The notes beneath the pieces were generated by a model. That model saw only the letters and a program-made list of their open reading frames with translations. It was not told the DNA's origin and did not search any database. The position numbers and the translations under genes were made by a program. A stretch of 64,000 nucleotides of DNA from Orrella dioscoreae (GTDB lineage Bacteria > Pseudomonadota > Gammaproteobacteria > Burkholderiales > Burkholderiaceae_B), in contig NZ_LT907988.1 in assembly GCF_900089455.2 (NCBI RefSeq), forward strand, positions 4,712,001-4,776,000. Reading direction: 5' to 3'. Below, one piece after another: positions 26,491-36,592 of this stretch (positions are counted from its first letter, which is position 1; the number at the start of each line of letters is the position of its first letter).

Positions 26491-28590
26491 ATGACTGGAA
26501 CCTACGATTTACGGATCGTCCTGATCTCCCTGCTGATTGCAGGTCTGGCCTCGTATACCGCCCTTAGCCTCACCAGCCGCCTTGCCCTGCTGGCGGACCG
26601 CCGGCAACGCCTGCTCTGGCTGACGGGTGGCGCCATCGCCCTCGGCACCGGCATCTGGTGCATGCATTTCGTGGGCATGCTGGCCTTCTCCCTTCCCATC
26701 GAAATCGGCTACGACCTGCTGATGACGGCCGCCTCGCTGCTGATCGCCATTGCAGCCTCGGGCATCGCGCTGCATGTCGCCAGCAACAGCGTGCTGGGCA
26801 TGCGCCGGCTGGTCGCCAGCGGCGTCGTCATGGGCGCGGGCATCGCCACCATGCATTACCTGGGCATGGACGCCATGCGCATGTTCCCGCCCATCCGTTT
26901 CAATCCCTGGCTGTTCCTGCTGTCGGCCTTCATCGCGGTGGCGGCCTCCATCGCCGCCATGTGGATCGCGCACGCCCTGCGCGCGGCGGGCACGCATGGC
27001 CTGCAGCGCAAGCGCCTGGCAGCCTCGATCATCATGGCCTTGGCCGTCACCGGCATGCACTACACCGGCATGGCCGCCGCCAGCTTCGCGCCCGATACCG
27101 TCTGCCTGGCGGCCAACGGCCTGGACAACGCCGGCCTGGGCATGGCGGCGGCGGCCATCACGCTGACCCTGCTCACCATCACGCTGGTCCTGAGCATGCT
27201 GGACCAGCGCTACGACAGTTCCACCCGCGAACTCAAGGGCTCGCTGCTGCGCATCAGCAGCGCGCTGCGCCGGCTCGAAACGGTCGATCCGCTCACCGAG
27301 CTGCCCAACCGTTCCACGCTGCTGAACCACGTCGCGCTGTGCCTGGCACGTGCGCGGCCACGCGGCCGTCAGTTGGCGGTCCTCTTCATGGACCTGGATG
27401 GCTTCAAGACCATCAACGACTCGCTGGGCCACTCCGTCGGCGACGGCATGCTCAAGGCCTTCGCCCAGCGCCTGCGCCAGTGCGTGCGCCCGAACGACAT
27501 GGTGGCCCGACTGGGCGGCGACGAATTCGTCATCGTGCTGGAAAACCTGGATGGCGCCGAGTTCCCCGGCCAGATGGCCACCCAGATCCTGGAGGCCATG
27601 CGCCAGGACCTGCTGATCGACGGCACCGCGCTGCGCGTGACGCCCTCCATCGGCATCGCAATGTTCCCGGGCGACGCCGACACCGTCGACGGCCTGATCA
27701 AGAACGCCGACATCGCCATGTATTCGGCCAAGCAGAATGGCCGCAACACCTACCGTCACTACGAGCCCGCGATGGGCGAGCAGGCCATGCGCCTGTTGCT
27801 GCTGCAGCAAGGCCTGCAGGAAGCATTGACCCATGACACGCTGACGCTGCACTTCCAGCCCAAGTTCGACGGCGCCACGCAGCGCCTGACCGGCGCCGAA
27901 GCCCTGATCCGCTGGAACCACCCCACGCTGGGCATCGTCCCGCCCAGCGAATTCATCCCCATCTCAGAGCGCTCCGGCCAGATCATCGAGATCGGCTATT
28001 GGGTGGTGCGGCACGTCTGCCGCCAGTTGCGCGAATGGGAGCGCCAAGGCATGCCGGATCTCGTCATCGCGGTGAACCTGTCGCCCAAGCAACTGGCCCA
28101 TCCCGATATCGTCGAAGGCATGCACGCCATCACGCGCGAGGCCGGCATCTCGCCCAGGCGCATCATCTTCGAGATCACCGAAAGCGTGGCCATGGACAAC
28201 GCCCGCATGACGGGCGAGGTGATCCGGGCCTTCCACCGCGTCGGCTTCGAAGTGGCCATCGATGACTTCGGCACCGGCTATTCCAGCCTGGCCTACCTGC
28301 AGCAGTTCCGCGTGCAGCAACTGAAGATCGACCGCTTCTTCACCAACGGGCTGGATACGCACGGCGAGGAAGGCGAAGCCATCGTCTCGGCCATCGTGGC
28401 GTTGGCGCACTCGTTGAAGATGCAGGTGGTGGCCGAAGGCGTGGAAACCGAAAGCCAGATGCGCAAACTGCGCGACCTGTCCTGCGACCAGGTGCAGGGC
28501 TACCTGCTGGCGCGCCCGCTGCCTTCGGATGAGTTCGAACGCTTCGTGCGGGCCCAGCAACAGCAACCCGACGCACCCGGCCTGTCCTAG
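26491..28590 (+). CDS. MHYT-GGDEF-EAL cyclic-di-GMP signalling protein
   Basis: A 699-residue membrane protein. About seven N-terminal helices carry the MHYT sensor repeats (MHFVGML, MHYLGMDAM, MHYTGMAA), proposed to sense oxygen, CO or NO through bound metal. A GGDEF domain at about residues 265-425 has an intact RLGGDEF. An EAL domain at about residues 440-690 has intact EALIRW and DDFGTGYSSL. Both cyclase and phosphodiesterase motifs are complete, so either activity is possible. It is transcribed alone, divergent from dacC. Confidence 0.95.
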   Translation: MTGTYDLRIVLISLLIAGLASYTALSLTSRLALLADRRQRLLWLTGGAIALGTGIWCMHFVGMLAFSLPIEIGYDLLMTAASLLIAIAASGIALHVASNSVLGMRRLVASGVVMGAGIATMHYLGMDAMRMFPPIRFNPWLFLLSAFIAVAASIAAMWIAHALRAAGTHGLQRKRLAASIIMALAVTGMHYTGMAAASFAPDTVCLAANGLDNAGLGMAAAAITLTLLTITLVLSMLDQRYDSSTRELKGSLLRISSALRRLETVDPLTELPNRSTLLNHVALCLARARPRGRQLAVLFMDLDGFKTINDSLGHSVGDGMLKAFAQRLRQCVRPNDMVARLGGDEFVIVLENLDGAEFPGQMATQILEAMRQDLLIDGTALRVTPSIGIAMFPGDADTVDGLIKNADIAMYSAKQNGRNTYRHYEPAMGEQAMRLLLLQQGLQEALTHDTLTLHFQPKFDGATQRLTGAEALIRWNHPTLGIVPPSEFIPISERSGQIIEIGYWVVRHVCRQLREWERQGMPDLVIAVNLSPKQLAHPDIVEGMHAITREAGISPRRIIFEITESVAMDNARMTGEVIRAFHRVGFEVAIDDFGTGYSSLAYLQQFRVQQLKIDRFFTNGLDTHGEEGEAIVSAIVALAHSLKMQVVAEGVETESQMRKLRDLSCDQVQGYLLARPLPSDEFERFVRAQQQQPDAPGLS

Positions 28591-28593
28591 CCA

Positions 28594-28677
28594 GGCACGA
28601 CCCAGGATGCCGCGGCGCCGGTCCGCCGGCCTCCCCCTCTTGAGGGGGAGGCGCGCCAGCGCTTCGGGGTGGACTGA
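28594..28677. repeat. Dispersed intergenic repeat, copy B
   Basis: Shares GGGGGAGGCGCGCCAGCGC with copies A and C. Contains the hairpin CCTCCCCCT (28630-28638) / AGGGGGAGG (28643-28651). It lies between convergent genes with the core next to the minus-strand stop. A further outer arm (GGTCCGCCGGC region) matches copy C. Confidence 0.7.
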
Positions 28678-28678
28678 C

Positions 28679-29323
28679 TTACAGCGCCTGCAGGCGGGTC
28701 TGCACCAGCTGGCGCAGGACCAGCAGCTTGCCGTGGAAGAAGTGGCCGGCGCCGGGCACCACCGTCACCGGCAGGGACTGCGGCCGCGCCCATTCCATGA
28801 CCTCGGCCAGCGGCACGACGTCGTCTTCCTCGCCATGCACCAGCAGCGCATCGGCCGGCACCTGGGCAACGCCCGTGTCGAAGCGCTTGACGGCCGTCCC
28901 GGCCAGGATCAGCGCATCGGGCAGGCGCGCGCCTGCCTGCGCCTGGCTGCCCTGCACGCACGCCGCCACGGCGCTGCCGAAGGAAAATCCCGCCAGCAGC
29001 CAACGCCCTTGCGCGACCTCGGGATAGCGCGACACGAACTCGGCGACCAGGGCATTCATGTCGTCCGTCTCGCCACGCCCCTGGTCGAACTCGCCCGCCG
29101 ACGCGCCCACGCCACGGAAGTTCGGGCGCACCGCCACCAGGCCATGCTGCACGCAGGCGCGCGCGATGGTGGTCACCACCTTGTTCTCGCGCGCACCGCC
29201 CTGCAGGGGATGCGGATGCAGCACCAGCGCCCAGCCGCGCGGGGTGTCCTCGGGCCAATCCAGCGCACAGTCGATGCGGCCGGCGGGTCCGGGGAAGGTT
29301 TCGGTGTCGGTACGTGCTGCCAT
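28679..29323 (-). CDS. Alpha/beta hydrolase
   Basis: A 214-residue alpha/beta-hydrolase with HPHPLQGGARENKVV near the oxyanion region, nucleophile elbow GFSFGS, acid region VHGEEDDVVPL and catalytic His in GAGHFFHGK. It has no signal peptide, so it is cytoplasmic. The HPHP...GGxxxNKVV pattern marks a broad proteobacterial family with no settled substrate. Confidence 0.85.
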   Translation of the reverse strand: MAARTDTETFPGPAGRIDCALDWPEDTPRGWALVLHPHPLQGGARENKVVTTIARACVQHGLVAVRPNFRGVGASAGEFDQGRGETDDMNALVAEFVSRYPEVAQGRWLLAGFSFGSAVAACVQGSQAQAGARLPDALILAGTAVKRFDTGVAQVPADALLVHGEEDDVVPLAEVMEWARPQSLPVTVVPGAGHFFHGKLLVLRQLVQTRLQAL

Positions 29324-29455
29324 GGCGGATCATCCTGCGTGGGTCATGTGCGGCCGCCGCCAAAGGCGGCCGCTCCGCGTGCAACTGTAGCAAAGCCCCG
29401 CGCCGGACTGCCCACCGTGGGGGTGCGCGGCGAAAACGCGCCTAAAATCGCGGCC

Positions 29456-30301
29456 ATGCAGACTCCCTCCCCCTCCGCCCCCTTGCTGGACGCCCCCGAG
29501 ATGGCGGCCCGGATCGCCAGCCGCCTGCCCGCCTTCACGCGCGCGGAATGGCTGGACGTGACCGGCTCGACCAACGCCGACATGCTGGCACGCGTCCGGG
29601 AAGGCCAGGACGCCTCGCAGCCCTGGCTGCGCGGCACCTATCGCCAGGACAGCGGCCGAGGCCGCGCCGGACGGGTCTGGACCAATCACGCGGGCGACGC
29701 CCTGATGTTTTCCTGCGCCTTCGACGTGCCGCTGCCGCTGGCGAAGCTGCCGGCGCTCTCGCCCATCAGCGGCATCGCGGCATGCGAAGCCCTGCGCGCG
29801 CAGGCTGGCGCCGCCGCGCCGGCGCTGCGCATGAAATGGCCCAACGACCTGCAATTCGGCGACGGCAAGCTGGCGGGCATCCTCGTGGAAACCGCGCGCG
29901 CGCCCGGCGAAGCCACGCCCGTCGTGGTCATGGGCATCGGCATCAACCTGCGCGAGGCCGGCCGCCTGTCCGCCGAGCTCGGCCGCGAGATCGCGGACTG
30001 GACGCAGGTGCGCGGCGGCTTGCCGGCAGCAGGCGACACGCTGGCGACCCTGGTCGCGGACGTGGCGCGCGCCTGGCTGGAAGCGGTGGTGCAGTATGCC
30101 CGCCAGGGCTACGCGCCCTTCATTTCCCGCCACGCCCAGGTGGATGCGCTGGCGGGCCGGGAGGTCAATGTGATCGAGGATGGCCGCGTGCTGTTCTCGG
30201 GCCTGGCCCAAGGCACCGACGGCGACGGCCGCCTGCTGGTCGATGCCGGGCAAGGACGCGTGCCCATCTCGGTCGGCGAAATCTCGGTGCGCGCGCGATG
30301 A
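29456..30301 (+). CDS. birA: BirA, biotin--protein ligase (no DNA-binding domain)
   Basis: A 281-residue biotin protein ligase with GSTNADML, the biotinyl-AMP loop SGRGRAGRVW, MKWPNDL and a C-terminal SH3-like domain. There is no N-terminal helix-turn-helix, so it should act as an enzyme only and not as a biotin repressor. Its stop overlaps the coaX start as ATGA, so the two are translationally coupled. Confidence 0.94.
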   Translation: MQTPSPSAPLLDAPEMAARIASRLPAFTRAEWLDVTGSTNADMLARVREGQDASQPWLRGTYRQDSGRGRAGRVWTNHAGDALMFSCAFDVPLPLAKLPALSPISGIAACEALRAQAGAAAPALRMKWPNDLQFGDGKLAGILVETARAPGEATPVVVMGIGINLREAGRLSAELGREIADWTQVRGGLPAAGDTLATLVADVARAWLEAVVQYARQGYAPFISRHAQVDALAGREVNVIEDGRVLFSGLAQGTDGDGRLLVDAGQGRVPISVGEISVRAR

Positions 30302-31113
30302 TGCTGCTCGTCGACGCCGGCAACAGCCGCATCAAGCTGGGCTGGCGCGTGGCCGGCCAGGCGCGCGCGGCCGACGTGATTACCTTGCCGCACGCAGAGC
30401 TGGAACAGTTGCCCGCCCGCATGGCCGCCTGGCCTTCCGCCCAGGCCGGCCAGCGGCGCCGCGCGCTGGGCGTGAACGTGGCCGGCGATGCCTTGGGCGG
30501 CAGGCTGCAGGCATTGCTGGATCAGGCAGGCTACATGCTGGAATGGATACGGCCGGCACCCGCGCTGCTGGGGCTGCGCAATGGCTATGACACCCCCACG
30601 CAACTGGGGCCCGACCGCTGGATGGGCATGCTGGGCATCTGGGCCGCCATGCCCGCGCCGCGCCCGCCCCTGCTGCTGGCGACGTTCGGCACGGCCACCA
30701 CGCTGGATTTGACCAGCCCGGACGATGTCTTCCGCGGCGGCCTCATCCTGCCCGGCCCCTCGCTCATGCGCGCGTCGCTGACCCAGGGCACGGCCAACCT
30801 GCCGCTGGCCGACGGCACACTGCACGACTTCCCCACCAACACCCATGACGCCATCAGCACCGGCGTGGCGGCTGCCCAGGCAGGCGCCGTCCTGCGACAA
30901 TGGCTGCGGGCTTGGGAAACCTTCGGCCAGGCGCCCGTACTGCACGTGAGCGGCGGCGGCTGGCCCGATGTCGAGGCCCAGACGCAAACGCTGCTGGATC
31001 AACTGACCCGCCATCTCGGCCTGCCGGCCGTTGTGCCGCGCTGGGTGCCGAATCCCGTCCTGGACGGCCTGGCCGCGCTGGCGGCGGCCACCGAAACGGC
31101 CGAGGGCGCATGA
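30298..31113 (+). CDS. coaX: CoaX, type III pantothenate kinase (Baf)
   Basis: A 271-residue protein with the family N-terminus LLVDAGNSRIKLGW, GPDRWMGMLG, FGTATTLDLT and GGLILPG. It performs the first step of coenzyme A synthesis in the type III way (K+-dependent, not feedback inhibited). In Bordetella this gene was first described as baf, Bvg accessory factor, also next to birA. Overlaps birA by four bases. Confidence 0.94.
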   Translation: MMLLVDAGNSRIKLGWRVAGQARAADVITLPHAELEQLPARMAAWPSAQAGQRRRALGVNVAGDALGGRLQALLDQAGYMLEWIRPAPALLGLRNGYDTPTQLGPDRWMGMLGIWAAMPAPRPPLLLATFGTATTLDLTSPDDVFRGGLILPGPSLMRASLTQGTANLPLADGTLHDFPTNTHDAISTGVAAAQAGAVLRQWLRAWETFGQAPVLHVSGGGWPDVEAQTQTLLDQLTRHLGLPAVVPRWVPNPVLDGLAALAAATETAEGA

Positions 31114-31179
31114 CCCGGACCCTGCCACGCCCCCCATCCGCCGTGCGCGCATGCGCCGGCCTGCACGAGACCTGAATCC

Positions 31180-31344
31180 ATGCGCGGGCTTTTCATTCTT
31201 ATCTTGTTGGTGAACCTGGCGTTCTTCGCGCTGGGCCGCGGCTGGCTGGGCGTTCCGCCCGCGGAAACAGGCCGCAAGCCGGGCCAGGCGGCCCGGCAGA
31301 TGCAGCCGGACGCCATCATCGTCCTGCCGCCCAGCGCGCGCTGA
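31180..31344 (+). CDS. Small membrane-anchored hypothetical protein after coaX
   Basis: A 54-residue ORF starting MRGLFILILLVNLAFFALG, a single hydrophobic anchor, then a short polar tail rich in Pro, Arg and Gln. It begins 67 bases after coaX in the same direction and ends 7 bases before the convergent waaA stop. I do not recognise it. It resembles the N-terminal anchor of a longer periplasmic protein that has lost its outer domain, but that is speculation. Confidence 0.5.
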   Translation: MRGLFILILLVNLAFFALGRGWLGVPPAETGRKPGQAARQMQPDAIIVLPPSAR

Positions 31345-31350
31345 GCCGAC

Positions 31351-32631
31351 TCAGTCCAGCGGCAGCGCGTCCATGATGCGCGCCGTCGCCCCCACATGGC
31401 TGACCTGCCAGGCGCGCGCGGCCTCGGCCATGGCGGCACGCCGCGGCCCGTCGTTCAGCAGGGCGCTGACAAAGTCGATCGCCGCATCGGCATCCAGCAC
31501 CTGCAGGGCGGCTCCCGCCGCCACGGCATCGTCGACGGCCTGCGCGAAATTCTTGGTGTGCGGCCCCACGACCACCGGCACGCCCGCGGCGCAGGCCTCG
31601 ATGAGGTTGTGCCCCCCAAGCGGCGCAAAACTGCCCGCCACGATGGCCACGTCCGCCCCCGCGTAATAGAAAGGCATCTCGCCCAGGCTGTCGCCCAGCA
31701 GCACCGCCTTGTCAGCCAGCGCGGCCACGTCCGCGCCCTCGCTGCGGCGTGCGAAGGAAACCCCTTGCGCGCGCAACAGGTCCGCCACGTCGCCAAAACG
31801 CTGGGGATGGCGAGGAATCAGCACGACCAGCGGGGCCTGGTCGTTCACCTTGGGCAGAGGATGCGCCCGCAGCGCGGCAAGCAGCATGGCCTCTTCGCCT
31901 TCACGCGTGCTGGCAACCGCCAGCACCGGACGTCCCAGTGCCTGGCGCCAGGCCTTGCCCGACGAGACCTGGTCTGGCGGCAGCGTGAGATCGAATTTGA
32001 GATTCCCCACGACCTGGATGTCCCGCGCGCCCGCCAGCGCGAGACGCCCGCCATCTTCGGCGGTCTGGGCCAGCACGATATCCAGCCCGGCCAACGCCTC
32101 GCGCAGCGCCTCCCCCAGCCAGCGCGCCTGCGCCAGCGACGACGGGGAAAAGCGCGCACTGGCCAGCGCCATGGGCACGCCCTGCTTGCGCGCCTGCGCA
32201 AGCAGGTTCGGCCACACCTCTCGTTCGATCAGCACCCCGCAGCGCGGCCTGGCCCGCGCCAGGAAGCGCCGGGTGGCGCCAGGGAAATCGTAGGGCAGCC
32301 AGGCTTGGCGCAACTGGCCTTGCGCGATCGCATCAGGGAACAGGCGCGCCCCTTCGGCGCGGCCTGTCGCCGTCATGTGGGTCAGCAATACAGGCAGGCC
32401 GCGCGCCAGCAGCGCGCGCAGCAAGGGTTCGGCGGCCCGCGTCTCGCCCAGACTGACCGCATGCACCCAGACCGGCCGGTTGTCGGGGGCGGATGGCGTG
32501 ACCCAGCCGAGGCGCTCGACGCCCAGGATGTGCCAGTGCCCGCCAGCCTTGCGGGCACGGCGCCACATCCATAGCCAAAGCACCGGCGCCAGCAGACGCA
32601 GGGCCCAGGTATAGAGGGTACGTCCCGGCAT
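31351..32631 (-). CDS. waaA: WaaA (KdtA), Kdo transferase
   Basis: A 426-residue GT30 enzyme with an N-terminal membrane-associated helix, VWVHAVSLGETRAAEPL, IEREVWPNL and the C-terminal FAPLGGHNLIEACAAGVPVV. It adds Kdo to lipid IVA at the inner face of the inner membrane. Its start lies one base after the waaC stop, so both form an operon. Confidence 0.95.
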   Translation of the reverse strand: MPGRTLYTWALRLLAPVLWLWMWRRARKAGGHWHILGVERLGWVTPSAPDNRPVWVHAVSLGETRAAEPLLRALLARGLPVLLTHMTATGRAEGARLFPDAIAQGQLRQAWLPYDFPGATRRFLARARPRCGVLIEREVWPNLLAQARKQGVPMALASARFSPSSLAQARWLGEALREALAGLDIVLAQTAEDGGRLALAGARDIQVVGNLKFDLTLPPDQVSSGKAWRQALGRPVLAVASTREGEEAMLLAALRAHPLPKVNDQAPLVVLIPRHPQRFGDVADLLRAQGVSFARRSEGADVAALADKAVLLGDSLGEMPFYYAGADVAIVAGSFAPLGGHNLIEACAAGVPVVVGPHTKNFAQAVDDAVAAGAALQVLDADAAIDFVSALLNDGPRRAAMAEAARAWQVSHVGATARIMDALPLD

Positions 32632-32632
32632 G

Positions 32633-33625
32633 TCAGGCGTCCGGCGCTTCGCCCAGCGCCTGTTCGACGGCGCGTTGCACCGCGTCCCGCGAAGGCGGCG
32701 CCCCCCGATCGCCCAGGCTGGCGGTGTAGGCGCTCCCCACCAGCGGCGTGCGGACAGGCGTGGAAGCCTTGTAGATGCCCACGGTGGGGCGGCCCAGGCC
32801 GGCCGACAGGTGGGTCAGCCCGCTATCGAGCCCCACCATGAGACGTGCGCCCGCCAGCTCGCGGGCGATCTCGGTGAGGCCCATGCGGGGCAGCACCACG
32901 GCATTCTCGCGCGCCACGATCAAGGATTGCGCCCGCGCGGTTTCGGCGGCATTGCCCGCCAGCAGGCGCAGGCCGAGGCCCGCTTCCTGCAGCTGGTCGA
33001 ACACCGCCTGCCAGTCTTCCACCGGCCAGAGTTTGTCGTCGCGGCTGGCCGACGGCATGATGATCGCGTAAGGCGATCCGGTGGCCTGTCCCTCGGCGGG
33101 CGCCTGGCCCGGCACGCGGGCAAAGGCCTGCAGGCCGAAATCCGGTGCGCCCTGGGGCGTGTAGCCGAACACCGACGCCGCCAGCTTGCGCTGGCGGATG
33201 ACGGCAGGCTGCCAGAATTCCACCCGATGCCGCACGTCGTAGAACAGCGACGCCAGGGGCTCGCGCGCCGAGCGCCAATCCAGGCCATGTTTCACGCCGC
33301 GCGCCTGGCGCACCAGCCAGGCGGACTTCATGAGCGCCTGCATATCCAGCACGATGTCATAGCGCACGTCGCGCAAACGCTGGCGCAGCGCCGCGCGTTC
33401 GGCCCGCACCGGCGCCGACCACCAGGCCTTGCGCCAGCGGCGATGCGCCACGCGGATGACCTCGTTGACGGCGGGATGCCAGCCGGGAATCTCGGCAAAG
33501 GACTCCTCGGCCAGCCAGTCGATCTGGGCCCCGGGCACATGCGCGGCGATGTCGGAGATCGCGGGCAGCATGTGCACCAGGTCGCCGAGCGAGGAGGTGC
33601 GTACGATTAGGATGCGGGTGGGCAT
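32633..33625 (-). CDS. waaC: WaaC, lipopolysaccharide heptosyltransferase I
   Basis: A 330-residue GT9 enzyme with ILIVRTSSLGDLVHMLPA at the N-terminus, PSASRDDKLWP and the nucleotide-binding GLDSGLTHLSAGLGRPTVGIY. It adds the first heptose to Kdo in the LPS inner core. The ATG at 33625 matches the usual N-terminus; the longer frame adds 25 unrelated residues. Followed immediately by waaA. Confidence 0.94.
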   Translation of the reverse strand: MPTRILIVRTSSLGDLVHMLPAISDIAAHVPGAQIDWLAEESFAEIPGWHPAVNEVIRVAHRRWRKAWWSAPVRAERAALRQRLRDVRYDIVLDMQALMKSAWLVRQARGVKHGLDWRSAREPLASLFYDVRHRVEFWQPAVIRQRKLAASVFGYTPQGAPDFGLQAFARVPGQAPAEGQATGSPYAIIMPSASRDDKLWPVEDWQAVFDQLQEAGLGLRLLAGNAAETARAQSLIVARENAVVLPRMGLTEIARELAGARLMVGLDSGLTHLSAGLGRPTVGIYKASTPVRTPLVGSAYTASLGDRGAPPSRDAVQRAVEQALGEAPDA

Positions 33626-33804
33626 GGAGGAATGCGATAGGCGATGCGGCGCCTGTCCGTTGGGCAGCTTGGAATGTACAACACCGTGCGCTAGCCACAA
33701 GCACTCGATGCATTAGACGACTGCCGCGGGCGAGGAACTGAATTATTATCGCGCAAGTCTGGAATGCAGCGCCTCCCGGCGGCAGTCCGCCCCTTGCCCA
33801 CATC

Positions 33805-35658
33805 ATGCCGCCTCCCATCACCCATCCCGAATCCCGGCTGGTCCTCTTGCCATATGCCGCGCTAGCCCTGGTCACGGTGTTGACGCTCGGCTGGATGCTG
33901 CACTACGCCAGCTATGGCCTGGACTTCACGGACGAAGGCTTTTACCTGAATTGGCTCAGGAGTCCTGGGGAATACGCGGTTTCGCCCACCCAGTTCGGGT
34001 TCGTTTATCACCTCTTGTATGTCCTGCTGGACGGGGACATTGCCGCCCTGCGCCGGGCCAATATCCTCCTGACCTTCGGCCTGGCTTGGGGACTGTCCCA
34101 TGGCGTACTGCGCTACAGCCTGACAGCCGCTGGTGCAGGCGCGCTCTGGCGGCCCATTCAGGGGCTCTGTACGTCAGGCGCGCTCGCCTGCGGTGCGTTG
34201 GCTGCATTCAACAACAACCTGCTCACCCCGAACTACAACACTCTCAATCTGCAAGCGCTGACGCTGACACTCTGGGGCGTGGTACTCGCCCTGCATCCAC
34301 AGCGCCGGGCATGGCTATGCGGCCTGGTCATTGGCGTTGGTGGCGCCTTGTGTTTCCTTGCCAAGCCCACCTCCGCGATCATCCTGGGTTTGCTCGCGTT
34401 CCTGTGCCTGGCAGGTCGCCCTCGACGCAATCTGCCCGTGCTCGTGATCGCCGTTGCTGTGGCTGCGTGCAGTCTGCTCCTCGCAGCCATAGGGATAGAC
34501 GGCACGCCCACGGCATTCCTTGAACGCCTGCAGCGCACACAGCACAGCGACTATCAGTTGGGCGGCGGGCACGACTGGCTCAGCTTGCTGAAGATAGATA
34601 CGTTCGTGCTGGAGCCCGCGCTTTTCAATCACTTGGTTCAGTTGGCGCTGCTTACCGCGGCGCTGACAGCGCTCGCTTGCTTCGACAAAAAACTGATCCG
34701 CTCTCTTGCGATTGCAGGCAGCCTTGCCCTGGGCGTCACGGCGGTGGCTCTCAGCCTCGGCAACATTCCAATCACGCTGCCGGGCTCCCTCTTTCACGGC
34801 ATGCTCGGCTGGGGAATCGTGCTGGGTCTGTTGCCAGCCACGCTCTACTACCTGGCAAAGGTCGGCAACCAGACGCCGCAACTGGATCCGGTCGTAGCCG
34901 CTTTGCTCATCACGCTGCTTTGTCTTCCGCACGCATACGCCTTCGGCACGAACAACCAGTATTGGAATCTGGGGGGCTTCGCCCTGTATTTCTGGATACT
35001 GGGCGGCGTGCTGCTCTTCGTGAGTGCACGCGCCCTGCATGGCAAGCCCCCCGCACTGCTGCCTGCCGCGGCAGCCACCCAGCTTCTCACGGTCGTTATG
35101 GTGGGGACGGGCCTCACCCAGCCTTACCGCCAACCCGCACTCATCTGGACCAACACCCACCCCGTTGCCGTGGGCAACACGGATTCGCGCCTGACCATCA
35201 CGGCGGACGCTGCACGCTATCTCGAAGCGCTGACGCGGGACGCCACGCAAGCTGGGTTCCTGCCCGACACGCCGCTGATAGACTTGACAGGACAATCGCC
35301 GACCGTCCTGTATGCCCTGCAGGCAAAACCGACTGGATCTGCCTGGCTGATCGGCGGCTATAGCCTCAGCGGACCGTTCGCCATCAACATGCTGCGCCTG
35401 GAGTCCTGCGACGACTTGGCACAAGCCTGGTTGTTGCGCGAACCCGAAGGCCCGCGTAGCCTGCCCGACACGCTGACGCAGACATTGGGGCTCGGCCAGA
35501 TTGAGCAAGACTTTGCAGTCGTCGCCAAGCTCGATACCCCGCCAGGCGCGGGAGGCTACCCAGAGTCCCGACGCCAGCAGCTCCTCAAGCCTGTACGCCC
35601 GGCGCAGACAGCTGAAGCCAGCTGCCTCCGTTCTCGATCTGTCCCTTCTGAACATTGA
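33805..35658 (+). CDS. Polytopic GT-C-like membrane glycosyltransferase (putative)
   Basis: A 617-residue protein with about 12 hydrophobic helices. An acidic motif in the first external loop ([12 protein letters not shown], near residue 40) is placed like the catalytic Asp/Glu of GT-C enzymes such as ArnT. A C-terminal soluble part of about 150 residues follows. It starts the rightward operon with rmlA (34-base gap) and wecE. I infer it takes a lipid-linked sugar made by its neighbours and attaches it to a periplasmic acceptor such as LPS. Sequence family not recognised with certainty. Confidence 0.65.
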   Translation: MPPPITHPESRLVLLPYAALALVTVLTLGWMLHYASYGLDFTDEGFYLNWLRSPGEYAVSPTQFGFVYHLLYVLLDGDIAALRRANILLTFGLAWGLSHGVLRYSLTAAGAGALWRPIQGLCTSGALACGALAAFNNNLLTPNYNTLNLQALTLTLWGVVLALHPQRRAWLCGLVIGVGGALCFLAKPTSAIILGLLAFLCLAGRPRRNLPVLVIAVAVAACSLLLAAIGIDGTPTAFLERLQRTQHSDYQLGGGHDWLSLLKIDTFVLEPALFNHLVQLALLTAALTALACFDKKLIRSLAIAGSLALGVTAVALSLGNIPITLPGSLFHGMLGWGIVLGLLPATLYYLAKVGNQTPQLDPVVAALLITLLCLPHAYAFGTNNQYWNLGGFALYFWILGGVLLFVSARALHGKPPALLPAAAATQLLTVVMVGTGLTQPYRQPALIWTNTHPVAVGNTDSRLTITADAARYLEALTRDATQAGFLPDTPLIDLTGQSPTVLYALQAKPTGSAWLIGGYSLSGPFAINMLRLESCDDLAQAWLLREPEGPRSLPDTLTQTLGLGQIEQDFAVVAKLDTPPGAGGYPESRRQQLLKPVRPAQTAEASCLRSRSVPSEH

Positions 35659-35692
35659 CGCCGGGCATCTCGCCCCTGGAGCAACATACCCA

Positions 35693-36568
35693 ATGAGAAA
35701 AGGCATCATCCTCGCCGGCGGCCAAGGCACGCGGCTCTACCCGATGACCCGTTGCATCAGCAAGCAGTTGCTGCCCATCTTCGACAAGCCCATGGTCTAT
35801 TACCCCTTGTCGGTACTGATGCTCGCGGGGATCCAGGAAATTCTGATCATTTCCACACCGACGGATCTCCCCCGTTTCAAGGAACTCCTCGGTGATGGCG
35901 CCCCCTTGGGGCTGAAGCTGTCCTACGCCGCGCAAGAGACGCCCCGCGGACTGGCTGACGCCTTCGTGGTTGGAGAGTCATTCATTGGTGACAGCGACGT
36001 CGCGCTCATCCTCGGGGACAACATTTTCTATGGCGTCGGCCTCTCCACGTCGCTGGAGCGCGCCATGAGCAGACGTCAGGGCGCCACGGTGTTCAGCTAC
36101 GAGGTCATGGATGCCCGTGCGTTCGGCGTCGTCGAGTTCGACGCCGAGGGCAAGGCCATCAGCCTGGAGGAAAAACCTGCAAAGCCTCGTTCCAATCATG
36201 CTGTCACCGGTCTGTACTTCTACGACAACACCGTGGTCGCGCACGCGAAACGCCTCGCGCCTTCCCCGCGGGGAGAGATCGAGATCACGGACCTGAACAG
36301 GATCTACCTGGAGCAGGATGCGTTGCATGTCGAGCGGCTGGGACGCGGATTCGCCTGGCTGGACACGGGTACGGCCGATGGGCTCCTCGACGCCGCGAAC
36401 CTGGTCGCCACCGTCGAGCGCCGCCAGGGCATGAAGATCGCGTGCCTGGAAGAAATTGCCTGGCGCAACCACTGGATCGACAATGCAGCGTTACTGCGCC
36501 AGGCCGACCAGATCGGCAAGAATGCCTATGCTGACTATCTTCGCCGGCTGACGCAGGACGTCCGCTGA
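35693..36568 (+). CDS. rmlA: RmlA, glucose-1-phosphate thymidylyltransferase
   Basis: A 291-residue nucleotidyltransferase starting [19 protein letters not shown], with [29 protein letters not shown] and GFAWLDTGT. It makes dTDP-glucose. The start at 35693 gives the standard N-terminus; upstream codons overlap the GT-C gene. wecE follows after 24 bases. rmlB is present in the convergent operon, but rmlC and rmlD are absent, so rhamnose is not the evident product. Confidence 0.95.
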   Translation: MRKGIILAGGQGTRLYPMTRCISKQLLPIFDKPMVYYPLSVLMLAGIQEILIISTPTDLPRFKELLGDGAPLGLKLSYAAQETPRGLADAFVVGESFIGDSDVALILGDNIFYGVGLSTSLERAMSRRQGATVFSYEVMDARAFGVVEFDAEGKAISLEEKPAKPRSNHAVTGLYFYDNTVVAHAKRLAPSPRGEIEITDLNRIYLEQDALHVERLGRGFAWLDTGTADGLLDAANLVATVERRQGMKIACLEEIAWRNHWIDNAALLRQADQIGKNAYADYLRRLTQDVR

Positions 36569-36592
36569 TCACCGCCCCCTCATCGCAAAGCC

